DNA of 64,000 bases from Lepisosteus oculatus. Its lineage: Eukaryota; Chordata; Actinopteri; Semionotiformes; Lepisosteidae. The position numbers and the translations under genes are program-made. Location: the NCBI RefSeq assembly GCF_040954835.1, contig NC_090716.1, positions 10,225,775 through 10,289,774 on the forward strand, in the 5' to 3' direction. How positions within the stretch are numbered: the stretch's first letter is position 1; every line of letters begins with the position of its first letter. Below, piece after piece: positions 25,758-38,900 of this stretch. The notes under the pieces are model-generated. The model was not told where the DNA came from, searched no databases, and saw only the letters and a list, made by a program, of their open reading frames with translations.

Positions 25758-26924
25758 GTAGCTGATCCAGCCACCCACCTGATCTTTATAATGCGCCTAG
25801 GTTGTGGTAGTTTTAAAATTATTAGGGATACATTTACTTCAGGAATAATAATGATGCCAAACAACTCATTAAATCAAAGCATGCTGGACTCAGGTGGGTA
25901 TTAAAAGGCGGCACACAAACCTTTGCTCAATTTATGATGCAAAATGTGGCACCCCTTCTAGGTTGTGTTTAGATCAGATATCATCTGATATTCTGAATTC
26001 ACGCACTGAACTGTTCAGGGTCTATGCAATACAGGGTCTTTTATATTACATTTAATATAAAAGTTGAAAAAAAGTTGTAATCTTCCAATGGTTATATGGA
26101 CATATTTGTAACAATTTACGGTGCATGCTGTTATTTCATCATTGGTTTTTGGAGAAAGTCTTCAGACATTAGCCAAAGTACACAAAAATGTTTTGTTTAT
26201 TAAAAATAAAATACAATGTAGAATGTCTGTATTTCACAAATGTCAAGAGATAGAAAAAATGCAGGATATTTTTTTGTTTTAGCAAAGTATTGTGATCTTA
26301 CAACTACTTTATTAACATTGTATAGTAACAGTGTTATAAGTATGGTAAGGTGTTGTCCTTTGATTAAAGTTAAAAGAAGTGAGAATTAAAATGTTCTGAC
26401 TCCTGTGTTTAAATTACATTGAGCTTTTACTATGACAGAACACATAACTTCACTAATCTATAGTTGATTTTGCAACATGTGTTAAAAGACATCATTATTG
26501 TGACAGCACTTCACTCTTAAATGACAGACTGCCAAAAGGACATTAACAGCAGAGGATAGCACTCAGATGAGAATGACATGGTATTCCAAAGCATGCGACT
26601 GTAAATTAATCTAAGGCTGATGTAATTCTGTCACATAGACATATCTCATGCAGGAAGAAAACAAACTGTAAATAATGACTCGGATTAATTCAAGATTGAG
26701 ATGCGTGTCAATAGCACATGAGTCATTTGATGATGACTTTATGCTTGCCTGCATCTATCTAAAGGAAAGTTGGTATTACAGTAGGTTTGACATTTGCTCA
26801 ATTTAATTTGATCTAACCCAATTCAATGACTAGAAAAAAATTGTTGATGCTTAATTCACAAAGACATTACTTCCTGTAAAGCTGTTACAAATTGAAGATA
26901 CCGGCCATATGAAATACATTTTCT

Positions 26925-27190
26925 CATCCGTCATCAACAAGCTGTTTATACCAGTGGAAACCTATACCACAGAGCACATGATGGAACTGGGACAGTGAGA
27001 CTGCTACAATGATGCCAGTCCATTGACCAGAATAATTCAGAATAGCGAACTGACCCCAGCCTTCGTGTCTATAGGAGATGGGAGGAAACTTGATCACCCA
27101 AAGAAAACGAACTAGACAAGCCGACATTGAACCCATGCTCCTGGGGTTAGAGGCTGAAGCACTAATCACATCAGCACTGTACCACCCTAT
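26925..27190 (-). repeat. Fish SINE, reverse orientation, diverged
   Basis: In plus-strand order the copy reads GATGCCAGTCCATTGACCAG, then GATGGGAGGAAACTTGATCA, 'cccaaagaaaac', 'ttgaacccatgctcctggggttagaggctgaagcac', and a CACTGTACCACCC end. This is the reverse complement of the tRNA-headed SINE at 61408-61730, with box A near 27170 and box B near 27130. A short open frame across it is incidental. Confidence 0.65.
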
Positions 27191-29008
27191 TCGAAATTTA
27201 ACGTATCAGAAAAATAAGTTTTAGGGGTCTGCCTAATTTGTCTCTCATTAAAAGATTTTTAAGGATAAAACTGGATGTATAAAACTGATTTTTTATGTTC
27301 TTATTTCTGTTATCTTAGCAGGTAAATATAAAGGCTAGCCTGCATTGTCAGAAAGTAAAGTGCCTCCGAAACAATTTGACCTAAGCATAGTCCAAAACAC
27401 AGGTGTAATTCTGGATTACTGGACCCACAGCTAGGCACAGCAATAACCACTGACAGACTGATTTTCACACCAAAACCAGCTTTAGCAATGTTTCTGTGGT
27501 CAGCTGCAGAATCCTAAAAGGAAAAGTCATCTGAGTAGCATGTGACAAGAAAGTGAATTCTTGAAATACCACAACTTTTATCAAGAAAGGAAACACTTTG
27601 TTACAGTTTATTATGGAGTGTAGGTTGCAAGCTACAAAAAACACTTCACAAGAGCTTTTTTCAGAAGTTAAAAGTAAAAGGGGGTTTTAACTTTTGAAAC
27701 AATAATTACCAGAAATGTATGTCTCCTTTTCATTGTGTAAAACTAAGTATTTCTGGATGCATTAAACCAAAAAACAAAATGTTACTAAATTCATATGAAT
27801 AATGAATCATATGTATATAATCAAATACTTTTTGCTTTTGACAAGTTGTCACAGCATGTTGAAGAATGTTAACTTTACTAAATTGATTTTAAAGTGAACT
27901 GACAATATATATGGAATAAATCTACAATATTTTAATGCTTTTTCACTTCTTCTATATTTTAATTTTACTCCCATTAAAAGAGATCCAACACTTCCAGCCT
28001 CACTATAACCTCATGTTGCAATGTTTTAAAGGTGACCTACAACACAGAAGATTTTTAAACTAAGTGTTGTATCTGCTTGTTTTACAATACTAGCAGCACT
28101 GGGAATGAAACTGAGATTAACCAGACAAGCAAATACACAGATTTTCAGATGTGCCGGTGACTAAAGCAAATTACGTCAACTCCTGTTGCTCAATAATGCA
28201 TTTCTGCAGTCTGTGGAAGAGCTGGTCACTGATACTACATTATTCTGTTGACTTAAAGCATACCCCTATCACTACAGATATGCTAAATTAAGACTGCAGT
28301 TTAATCAAGTATTACCATTAGTATGGAAGTGAGTACATAAGACATAGGGTTTCTATAAGCCGATATATAAAAATGCCCTTTTGCTTCCTCTAAGCAAAAA
28401 GAACATGTAACACAGCATTACAAAATTCTTAAAAAGTTGCAAAATGGAACTTTTCAAATGAGGTCAGAGCTCCTTAAATGAGACTGATCAATTTGCAACT
28501 TGCAAGTAAAAATAATTAATGCAAAAATAGCTGGAATGTTTGTGATATACAAATGTAGGAGTGGTTTGCTTTCTTTTCTAACATCATTTTTACTTAATAA
28601 AATGACTCCCCTCTTACAGTGAAGTATGCAAATCTAAAGGCTTGAAGCTAAAAGAAAACTTGGCATTTTCCCAAGAAAAGCTGACTTGGGCATAATGCAA
28701 TCCCTAAGGCAGTTTATACTATTTGGAAATTGTGACATGCCTTGTAATTTATGAATTCAAGGGTCCTCACTGCAATTCATTTCTTTAGGTTACCTTCAAC
28801 ACAAAATATATGCAAAACTACAGAGCCTAGAAGGGAATAAACTATTACAATTGTTACAAGAAACACTAGTCACAGCATTAAATAACATTAAATAACAAAA
28901 ATCAATAGTCTGGGATCTGGGATGCATACTGGTATAGCTTAATGCTTTACTCACATGGTTACTCGGCAGGACAATTAACTGTGACAACACACTCAAACTT
29001 TATATATC

Positions 29009-29014
29009 TTTATT
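29009..29014 (-). terminator. COPB1 polyadenylation signal
   Basis: AATAAA on the minus strand lies 262 bases after the COPB1 stop codon (29278-29276), giving a short 3' UTR. It is the first canonical hexamer downstream of the stop that I found. Cleavage would be near 28990. Confidence 0.65.
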
Positions 29015-29275
29015 ATATGGTGAAATGCTTCGTGTAAATCAGAGATAAACCATAATCATCGGTATATGACAGAGGGAGACTGCAAGTGTGGATCACTCCT
29101 CACAATGGAAGTGTGATTTCCCTGACAGAAACATCAAGCAGTACTGGAGGATTCAGTAACAAAGCTTGTTCCTCCACAGGATGAGGGTAAATAAGCAACA
29201 GAAAAAGATTCTCAAGGTTGACTAGCCACAACGGGAAAAGATGAATCTAGCCTATTAGCGGAGAAGTCTTGTTTT

Positions 29276-29878
29276 TTACGGGTTTGATTTTTTCTGAGAG
29301 AGGTTGATCTTGTCTCCCAGACTGAGGGCCATCCCCTATAATGAGGGAGAAAAAAAGACAATTACAAATTAAACAGGAAAGGCAATAAGATGCTTGCCAA
29401 ATAATATTCTAACAGACATTTCAAGGCATCAGGTATTCTTACAAGACTAATTAGCTGCTTTTGCATCCAACAAGCTACCTTCCTCAACTCACATTTCATC
29501 TGAACTGAACCCTTAGGAATATTTAACAATTAAGCAAAACTGTGAAAGGGACATTTGACAAGCAGCCATTTTAGTTCCGCATATAAACTGAGGTAAAGAA
29601 GCTTATCAGGAGCATTTCAACAGGAAAAGGTGTTCAGCCACGTGCAGTCTGATCTCTATGATCCAGATGTGATGTGTTCAAGCCTTGGACATGTCACCAG
29701 CTGACTGTGGCAGGGGAATCCCCTATTGTCTGAGTGACCAAGGGTGGGTTGGGAATAGTGAACAAGGGCTGTCACCAGCACACAGACCCCTGTGGGCATG
29801 CAGTGCTGTTGGTTGTGGGAGTGCCAATTGAACCTCTAGGCTATGTTGCTCGTGACGTGTTAAAACGCACAAAAGGTT

Positions 29879-29941
<63 letters not shown>

Positions 29942-32900
29942 CTTTATTTTATATAGCGCCTTTAAAGGTGGCTTCTCAAAGCGCTTTACAGGATGACAAT
30001 AACAATAAATAAGAAGACTACAACAATAAATAAGAAAATTTCACAAGACAGGACACAATTATAATTACAACAATACAACAATAACAATAGAGGAGACCGT
30101 GGAAGATGGTATTAAGAAGAGCAGAGGGGTGAAGAATGGAACCAGTTAAGTAAAGGCTTTACTGAAGAAGAAAGTTTTGAGTCTGGATTTGAAGGAGTTT
30201 AGAGAAGGTGACTCTCTAATATCCTTGGGTAAAGAGTTCCAGAGCTTGGGGGCATAGCAGGAGAAGGCCCTGTCGCCCATACAATGTAGACGGGCTTGGG
30301 GGACAGTAAGGAGGGCAGAATTTGAAGAGCGGAGGTTGCGAGGTGGGGAGTAGGGCGATAAAAGTTCAGACAGGTATTGAGGTGCCAAGCCATGTAAAGC
30401 CTTGTAGGTGAGCATGAGGATTTTAGATGTCTGCCTGCACTTCCTCATCCTCCCCTGTGTGCAGTCACGGGGTTTATAGCTACAAAAACACACGACTGGC
30501 TATTCGAAATTGGGTGGGTATAACACAAATAATTCTAAATTAAAAGAAAATTCTCATTATCTATGCATGTACGTTTCGAGAGCAAAACGTACACAGATTT
30601 TCACTATTGGTTAAATGTTCAGGTGTCATCTTAACTAACTGAACACTCATGACTATGAAAGAGTCAAGAGACTAAAGTGACATAAAGTGATTAAGCTAAG
30701 TGACTATGTCATTATTGCATCTCATACATTTGCTCAGTATAAATTACAAACATCTACTTGGTAGTAGTTCCATTCACGTCTTACAACGTTCTTTTAGCAG
30801 TCTTATGGCCAAAAATAGACTGTGCTTCATCTGTACATGTTTTGGTTGCCGTTACTATTTCGGAGGCACTGTAAAGCAATACCATTTAACAAACATCGAA
30901 AATCTGTTTAAGGTGAGCTTAATAAAACTGTGAAGGATCTAGTGGATCATTAAAGATGGTGAAAGATTTGTCTAGAATGCTGCAGGATCTCTTCTTTCCT
31001 TTTGGTTTCACAGCCTGCCCCACAGTGGACTACCCCAGAAGAGCTCATTTGAACGTGTTAAGGAGAAGGCCTAGTAACAGGTTGGTAAGTTCCAGGTAGG
31101 CAGAGGACCCTACCTGGCTCTTTGCCCGGATGCGGATGTGGCCACTGACTGGAGCATCAGGCCCCATGTGTATCGGTTTCTCAATGCTGACGTTGGCGAG
31201 GGCGTCCTCTCCGAATATGGAGCGGGCGTACAAATTGGCAGCCATGAAGCCACAAAACCCAGACAGAGCCTGAAGAGTGAACGTCAAAAAGAATAGATAT
31301 CTGGGCCGGGGTACAAATTTGTTTCACACTACACAACATGTTATGAATTACAAAATTCAACATTAGTTAAGAACATTCCATTGCACAATATCAGAAAAGT
31401 AGCCTTACTTTCTGCCTCAGTGTAAAAAACAAACGTTTTGTGTAAAAATAACCTAAGAATTAATAACTAGAACATTGCAGAATACAATTAAGATGAAAAA
31501 TTAGATTTGCACTATATCATTTTGCCACACAAAGTCAGTGATACATTACCTTTTCTGGAGTCAGGCACTTCATATTTGTTGATTTCAGAATGTGCTGGAG
31601 ATAATCATTCAGATCTGTGATGTTTGTATTAACTGTCACCTGAAGAAGTAGGATCACAAAAAAATAGAAGATTCACAAAAACTGAAAAATAGTGAAGACT
31701 GCGTTTAATGATTTGTGACAATCTTTGAATGCTCTTTTACTTGCTAGGTACACCTGTGATGGTATCTATGATCCGTCCAAGGATTCATTAAGGATACGTG
31801 AAGTAGTGGATGTATCGGTACTAGAGGAGTGCTCTTACACATGAATTTACTGAACTCCGCCAAACATATAATGAAATGTGCAGTTCAATATGAGTCACTA
31901 ATATTCTTGTAACCGGGGTAGGTAATGGCCTCACTGCTAAGTTGTGGTGCCGTTGTTCCTCAGATATTTCCTCAACAACAAATTTCTCAATCATGTCTGC
32001 CGTGTGTTAGTGAAAGTTGAAGGTTTGTATTTACTAATATTATGACAGTTTTCAAAAAGGGCTTGCATGGAAATACTATTTTAAATGTTATTCTTTTGAT
32101 GCTTTCGGCAGCTCCAAGCTATTTGAATGCATGTTTTATACTATTTATTTACAATATTTCAAATAGTCTAAAAGTGAGACTGGAGCTAACACTGGTCAGC
32201 CACTGGCAACTCAGTATTTGCTTTCTATTTTTTTTGTCTGTTACTTTGTCTGTTTTTACTTTGAATACACCTTATTTGAATACATCTTATAAATCTACCT
32301 CTTATAAGTAAATTGAAATACAGAGTATGGCACAAATAAAATACAAGTACTGTAATAGACTGTCTTAATACAGAAAGTAGTTTTTTTTTCAAAACCATAG
32401 TGCTTAATAGCTTCCTTTTCTACCAAACAAATCTTCACACTATCATCTTAACATTTATCACACACTTTTACTAAGTACAGACGCCAAGTTCCCACATTCA
32501 TGTGAAAATATAAGTTTAGCATAATAGAAATATTTTAAAAAATGTTAACTCTGAAGACTGCAGTTATTATACTTTATCGCTTTACTACCTTAATTAATCC
32601 ACAGCTTGACAAACTTCAATACCATGTGGTTACACATTAGAGCAGAACACTATTTTGACATTTCTTTGAAATGGAAGTGTTTTTTCACAGGGTTAGATTA
32701 GATTTCTACCTTGTTCTCCCATTCAAACTCTGCCCACATCTGGCGGAACTCTGCATCTGTGCAGGAGGCAGGCTGAATGTAGTCCATGATGTCTATATGA
32801 ATATCACTCAGGACAACACAGTTTCGGTCACTGGCAGCTCCAGAAACATCATAGACTAAAAATCAAAATAAAAGGAGAGGAAGGAGATGCTGATGAAGTT

Positions 32901-35900
32901 CATACCTCTTACAAAACCATTACAAATCTGAGCAAATCATGATCAAAGACAATGGCATAACAAAATAAAAAAAAAAATCCTATTGGATACTCACAGCTGA
33001 AAAAAAAAGTCTTGACCACAAACAAAACTGCCTGCTCTAGAAGACTGTTAAGGTGCTTTGGAACCAGAAAGTGACTTTTGATTTGTACTTACCAATGTTT
33101 CCGAAAATAATGCCGTTCTCGGTTGAAGCCACTTTGACATTGGCCTTTATGTTTGCAAAATCGTGAGGGGCCAGTGTGAGAGGTGAAGGTTTTTCCACAA
33201 GCTTTAAGTCACCTGTTGGGATTAATAGATTAAAACAATCTTTAGCATCACAAAGAAAAAGCATACCTTCTATTGCATTTATAAACCCACAAGAAAGACT
33301 CAGGTCACTGTTTGTGTTTCCAGTCAAGGCAGAGACAGAATAATGGAGCAATACAATGTCTTTAATTAAGAGGGTAATGGAATAAACAAACGATTGTTAA
33401 GAAGATCAGTACAGACGATATTGCAAACAAGTTTTAAGGACTTTTTTTAATCTGCTGAAACATTATACATTACTTTACCTAGTGTGGCCAGTTCTAGAGT
33501 GCAGTTCTGCAGAGTGTCATTGGTCTGGTTGACTACAAGCACATCCAGTACAATGTCATACTGATTGACATGAACATAGGCTTCTGCATAGACTGGATCT
33601 GAGAAGCCTGTCAGCTGGGTGACCTGCAATACAAAGCATCAGCATAGAACACTCACTGTACTAAAAAAAATCATACACACATGCATTTCAGCATCAGAAT
33701 AGAGGAACATTGGTAAATAAAATTGAAAAGCAAAAAGGATTGTTTCATATTCAAGCAGGTGATTTCAAACAGCATTTTTTTCTTTAAAAAATGCAAGTCA
33801 TGCTGCTCTCCATTGCCATGAATACTGATCAAATAAATAGCTTCACTATTGCTATGCAAAAGTACCACCTAGTGGCAGCAAGAGAAATACTACTTTACTG
33901 CCAATGACAAGAGAAGGCGGCAGCCATATCTCAGAAAGCACCACATCCACACAAAACTGAACAGCCCCAACCAGGGGATCCTGCACAGCAGTACCTTATT
34001 GAGTTTAGATGCCAGCGGGTCAGCTGCCTCTTTTCTCTGAGTGTTGCCCATGGCTGCCAGCAGGCTGAGCTGAAACTGGTCTTCCTTGGACGTCATCTCA
34101 TTTTTAGCTGTGAGCTGCATGAAGGAGATGGGGTCGTCTGCCTGCACTGTCACGTTTCGCTTCTCCGACTCCTTCTGCAAATTTGAGCAAAATCATAACA
34201 TTGACAGACTCTGCAAACCAAAGGCTCAGGGGGTGAAGTGATGCATCATCATTGGTCATAACAGGTTTAGATACAACACACACCACAAAACATAACAGAT
34301 GCTACAGTAAATAAAGCTCATCAAATGTAATATGATTACAATGTGCAGCAATATGATTAGGAATGTGCAACAATAAATTATGGGCTCCTCCCCACTACTT
34401 ACTGTTATGAGGAGGTAGCAAATGAAACTCACAAGAGTGCTCTCTATTACTCACATTTTCTAGCCTTCATATGAACTCCCTTCAAATTCTGCAGAATCTT
34501 TGGTAATTTAGTGTTCTTTCAATGTTGTTAACATTCACAGGAAGCCATGAGTCTCTAACACGAGAACTGTTTTCAGTGTGGTTTCAACTCATTTTAGTTT
34601 TTGTATTCAACAAGGGCCACTGGTGACCCCTGCTCTTCCTTGGCAGTCGGTGGTTTCCGGAAATTCTCTCTTATCCAAATAAACACAAAATGACTTCAAC
34701 AATCCGATGAGAAATCAGTAAAAATGCAAAGACACTGTACAGTTGAGAACACCACTATAAGGTACTGTGTAATAAACGATCAAGACAATTCCATGCACCT
34801 TACAATTACCAGTGATCTTTTCGATTCTTTAATACAGTAAAATGATTCCTTTTCAAACCGGACAGTCTGTCAAAACTGACGACAGCTGATGGTAAGATGG
34901 TGGAGCAGGCAAAGTGCTGTTCTGCTTCAGGTAAAAAGAACTGGAGGTCTCACCTTCTGGGAGAGCTTCTCCTCCTCGAGCTTGGCAGACAGCATGTGGG
35001 AAAGGGATTTCCTGCACTCTTTGTTGAAGATGTCGTTCATGAGAGGGGAGCACTCGGACAAGACTTTGAGGCACAGGGAGATGCGGTCCACATCGTCATC
35101 GGTGATGGGCTTTTTGGGCAGGGAGGATTTGCCTAGGTGCAGCACCGTTGCCATAATCAGCATGGCCTCTGCAACAAAGGACTGAAAGAGGAACAGCCAG
35201 GAATTAGAAATGAGACTAGAGAGAACCGGAAACAAAAACATCCAGCAGAAAAAGAGCAGGCAGGGCATGTTAATCCGTACAATTTAAGGCTGATGTGGAC
35301 AACTGTACAAAAATTCAATTATTTTAACTCTCAAGGCCCAAATACTATTTCCCTATTTGTAGTTTGTTAAAAGTGGATGTTTTTCATAGATTTTCTGTAT
35401 GAATGTTGATTAGTAATACCAAGTACAGTTTTTACAAAAAGTCTTATTTAAAAAATAATAATAAATCCGCCTGCTTTTTTAATTTTTTATTGTGCCATCA
35501 GCATAACAGAATTTCAAAGAGTCCACGTCACGCCCGCCTCTGCAGGTCTAACTCACGTTTTGCTTCCGTTTATCAGGCACAATCGCGACGTAGCGCAGTG
35601 CCAGCTTGGTAAGGGTGGTTGCCAGTGAAGCTGCCACAAAGAAATCCCCATCCATTAAAAATCCCCGCAGCGGCGGCCTGCGGAAGAAAGAGAAAGATCC
35701 GCCTTTATTTGAATCATTCTGAAAATATATGCATCGCCGTTAAAAAGACGTGTAAATAGTTCTGAAAAAAAAAAAGATTCTGTAAAGATTCATCACAATA
35801 CGTTCCACAACACCAGAGGTGTTTCCTTGAACATCTCCTTCGCAGGCTAAGACACCAGTACTGCAGAGACGCATCACAGGGATGGATGTGCTTGCTGCTA

Positions 35901-38900
35901 CAGCGCTTTCCAGTACCTGTCCTCTTCCTTTTTGGATGGCCGGGAACTGCTGAGGGCACTCTGTGTGGCATAGGTGCCCATCTCTGTGACCAGTTTCTGA
36001 GCGGGGGCTGCAGTCACCTCTTCTTCCGCTTTCACTTCGCCAGTTTCTTTCTTTATCTCGTTTTCCACGATCGGGATCTAGATGGAGGGAACAGACCACG
36101 AACTGAAATCTTTGAATGCAGTTGTTACGCCCCATGACAAGTACATAAATACCTCTATCAGTATAACACTGCCTCTGGGGTTTTTTTCCTTGAAGCAAAC
36201 AGCAAGTAAAACAGCAAAAGTAAACAGCGTAAGAAATACACTTTAGTATTTTCCTTTTGCAACAGTGGAGAAATAGGAGGTAAGCAATTTGGGACATTCC
36301 AAAATAAATACTAATTTTAAAATAAGAGTCTCATCAGCAACAACTTGGTCTGATGGAAAAATAGTTCAGTGATATATCATGACAATATCATGTGACCTGT
36401 CCTAGAAGAATAAACTATATGTTATTGAAACACTGGAAAAGCCTGTATATCAGTGTTCTAAAAACCAGGTCTTACACAAATTAAGCCTATATAGCCTATA
36501 TCTACACCTGCAGAGACAGACATACACATCTATATTTACATCCACTCAACCACAGGTTCCTGTGCGGTTTTTCTGCTCGATGGCAAACCCTGCATGTGTT
36601 TTTGGAACAACAATAAAAGCATGCAATTATATAAAGGAGTCTAAGTATGGAGGATGCACTAAATTGAAATGTAAAAAAAACTGATCAAAGATATCAAAGA
36701 GTAAACGGCATACTTATTTGCTTCAATATGTTTTTATCTAGGTTTAAAATATCCTCCAAATCGAACTGCTAGAGTGCAAATTGTCCTTCCACCTTTAATT
36801 ATAATGTAATTATATTGAAATATACTATGCATCTTTGTTTTCCTCCAACATTAGGTGCACACCGCATTATGTGTCCTTCACCAATTAAATCTACCCTCTT
36901 CTTGAATTAAGCAAAAATACAATAATTAAGAAAAAAAAATATTGAAAAAAGAGCAGTCATTTAAAACCCAACAGCAGTGTAAAGAAACTGGAAACTACCT
37001 CTCCCAGAGACCTCCTAACTTCTGTCATCACACTCTGAATGTCTTCTTTGGTGCTGCAGTACTCTCCCAGAATCCAAAGAGCACCTCTGTATATCCTGAT
37101 AGCAAAATAAACAGCCATTAAAAAACACAATATTAACCCAATCTTTCAATCAATTTGTGCTCCCTGTTGCCTTTACGCTTTCCATGTGGCCTTGGAGCGA
37201 CACCACACTAAAGGTCAATTTCAATCAAATTTAAAATCAGGCAACACTGTAAACCAAAGTCTAGTCAAATAATCACTTCATGCAGCGCTAATGCTACAAT
37301 CTAATACTTAAATTGAAGATTACTACATGATTGCTGGTAGTTCCCTGCTGGTACTGTTTTAATACAATTGAGAACAACATGAATAGCGGTCTGTATGCGC
37401 TGTGTATAGGGACAATGGGCTATCGACCACTTACTTCACGGTCTTGATGGCATGGAAAACCTCCAGCATCTTCTCAATGATGAGAAGCCTCAGGTTGTCG
37501 AACCGCTGGATGGCTTCACGCACAAACTCCAGGACATCAGCTGCAGCTGCCTCATTGTTGTCACTAAGGAACTCCATCAGCTGACAGACACAAAAAGAAA
37601 TTACCAGAAAATGACTACATCTACGAGTCGTCTTATTGTAGCACCGAGACACGTTTAATTTACTTTCATTATTGAAGTTTTAATACTGATGGCCTACACT
37701 ACACACAAAGGTGTTTGAGAGCTCTCCATTTTAAGTGTTATATACCAGTGGATCTATCATCGCCAGACCAATTCCATTCAAAGTTAAATTCTTTTCAATT
37801 GCAAACAATAGCCAGATGCTTCGCCTTGCTCTGACTTCATTCAAAGCTTTACAATCTTTATTAAAATGAATTACAACATAACATTAAAGGAGTAACATTG
37901 CATCAAAGGAAAATGGAAATTTGCTGATTAGTTTGGTCATGTCAATATTAAAATAGCTATACAGCTATATTCAGTCAAATTATTTTTTCAATGTACCATA
38001 AAGCTGTACAGTTGGTTACACCACTAAATCAGTAACAGACCTATGTCAGCAAAGGACTATTCAATTGCTATTCAGAAACACAAGCCACAACAGTACAAAG
38101 TAACCTGTCATGACTTACAAGAAAGATATTTGCAGACAATCCTTAAAAAAGTCTTTGTAGTCCCCAAACACAGAAAAAGGAAATTTTACTCACAACAGGA
38201 ATAACATTTGCAGCCATATCTGGGAACCGGACACTGCAGGAGTGCAGAGTTCGTACAAGTAGCTGCCTGTACTTGTCTGTGTCTTCATGTTCCGTCACAT
38301 TGTTGGTTTTGATCACCTCCTTCTTCAGAACAATCACGAGCTACAAACCCAAAATAAAACTCAAATTATATCAGAACATAGCTATGCACAGTGGGACGCT
38401 ACAGAGTGATAAAGGGAAATTAAAGATGCAGACCTCTTCCACATTACGTGAGGAAACAAGATCGAGAGCAAGCTGCAAAGTTTTCTTGCGCACTTCTAAA
38501 TCTGGTGTGGTCAGCACACGGAGGATGTCCATCACGAGATCCTATAACACATCACACAAAATTCAAAACAAAAGAAAACCTGGCTCTGCTGACAGTGTAG
38601 TAACAAAACAATCTCATTTTCAATCAAATGTATTTTTGACCTGATTGGGCGCTTGAGTTATAACAAATGTAAAAGAAATGGACTTATACCCCACCTATGG
38701 GATTTTCTGTACTAGACATTATTTTCCCAGTATAATTTACAAGTACACAGACCCATTACAATATGCTCTTTTCTAAGCATAACCTTTAACGAATGTTATT
38801 CCAGGATCCAGATTTCATACAGCTGTCAGTTATGTATATTAAAAATGTAAAAAAATTGGTAGGAATAGCACGATTTTAAAGACCTACGTAAAAAAAGTCA

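Larger units (their letters stand above)
12721..28990. other. RRAS2-COPB1 intergenic region, no gene seen
   Basis: These 16 kb between the 5' end of RRAS2 and the 3' end of COPB1 contain only short open frames, with no recognisable protein, splice pattern or RNA gene. The repeats that could be named are listed separately (13.2, 19.8, 20.3-21.2, 24.9-25.3, 25.7 and 26.9 kb). The remainder, notably 13.3-19.7 kb and 21.9-24.8 kb, is AT-rich sequence in which I see nothing I can assign. Conserved enhancers could be present, but that needs alignment to other species. Confidence 0.7.

Noticed and set aside
26924-27169. 81-codon minus-strand frame
   Set aside because: Lies entirely in a reversed SINE copy.
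35740-36297. 185-codon minus-strand open frame
   Set aside because: It overlaps the COPB1 exon 36077-35917 in a wrong frame and runs through the splice sites; it is a shadow of the real exon.
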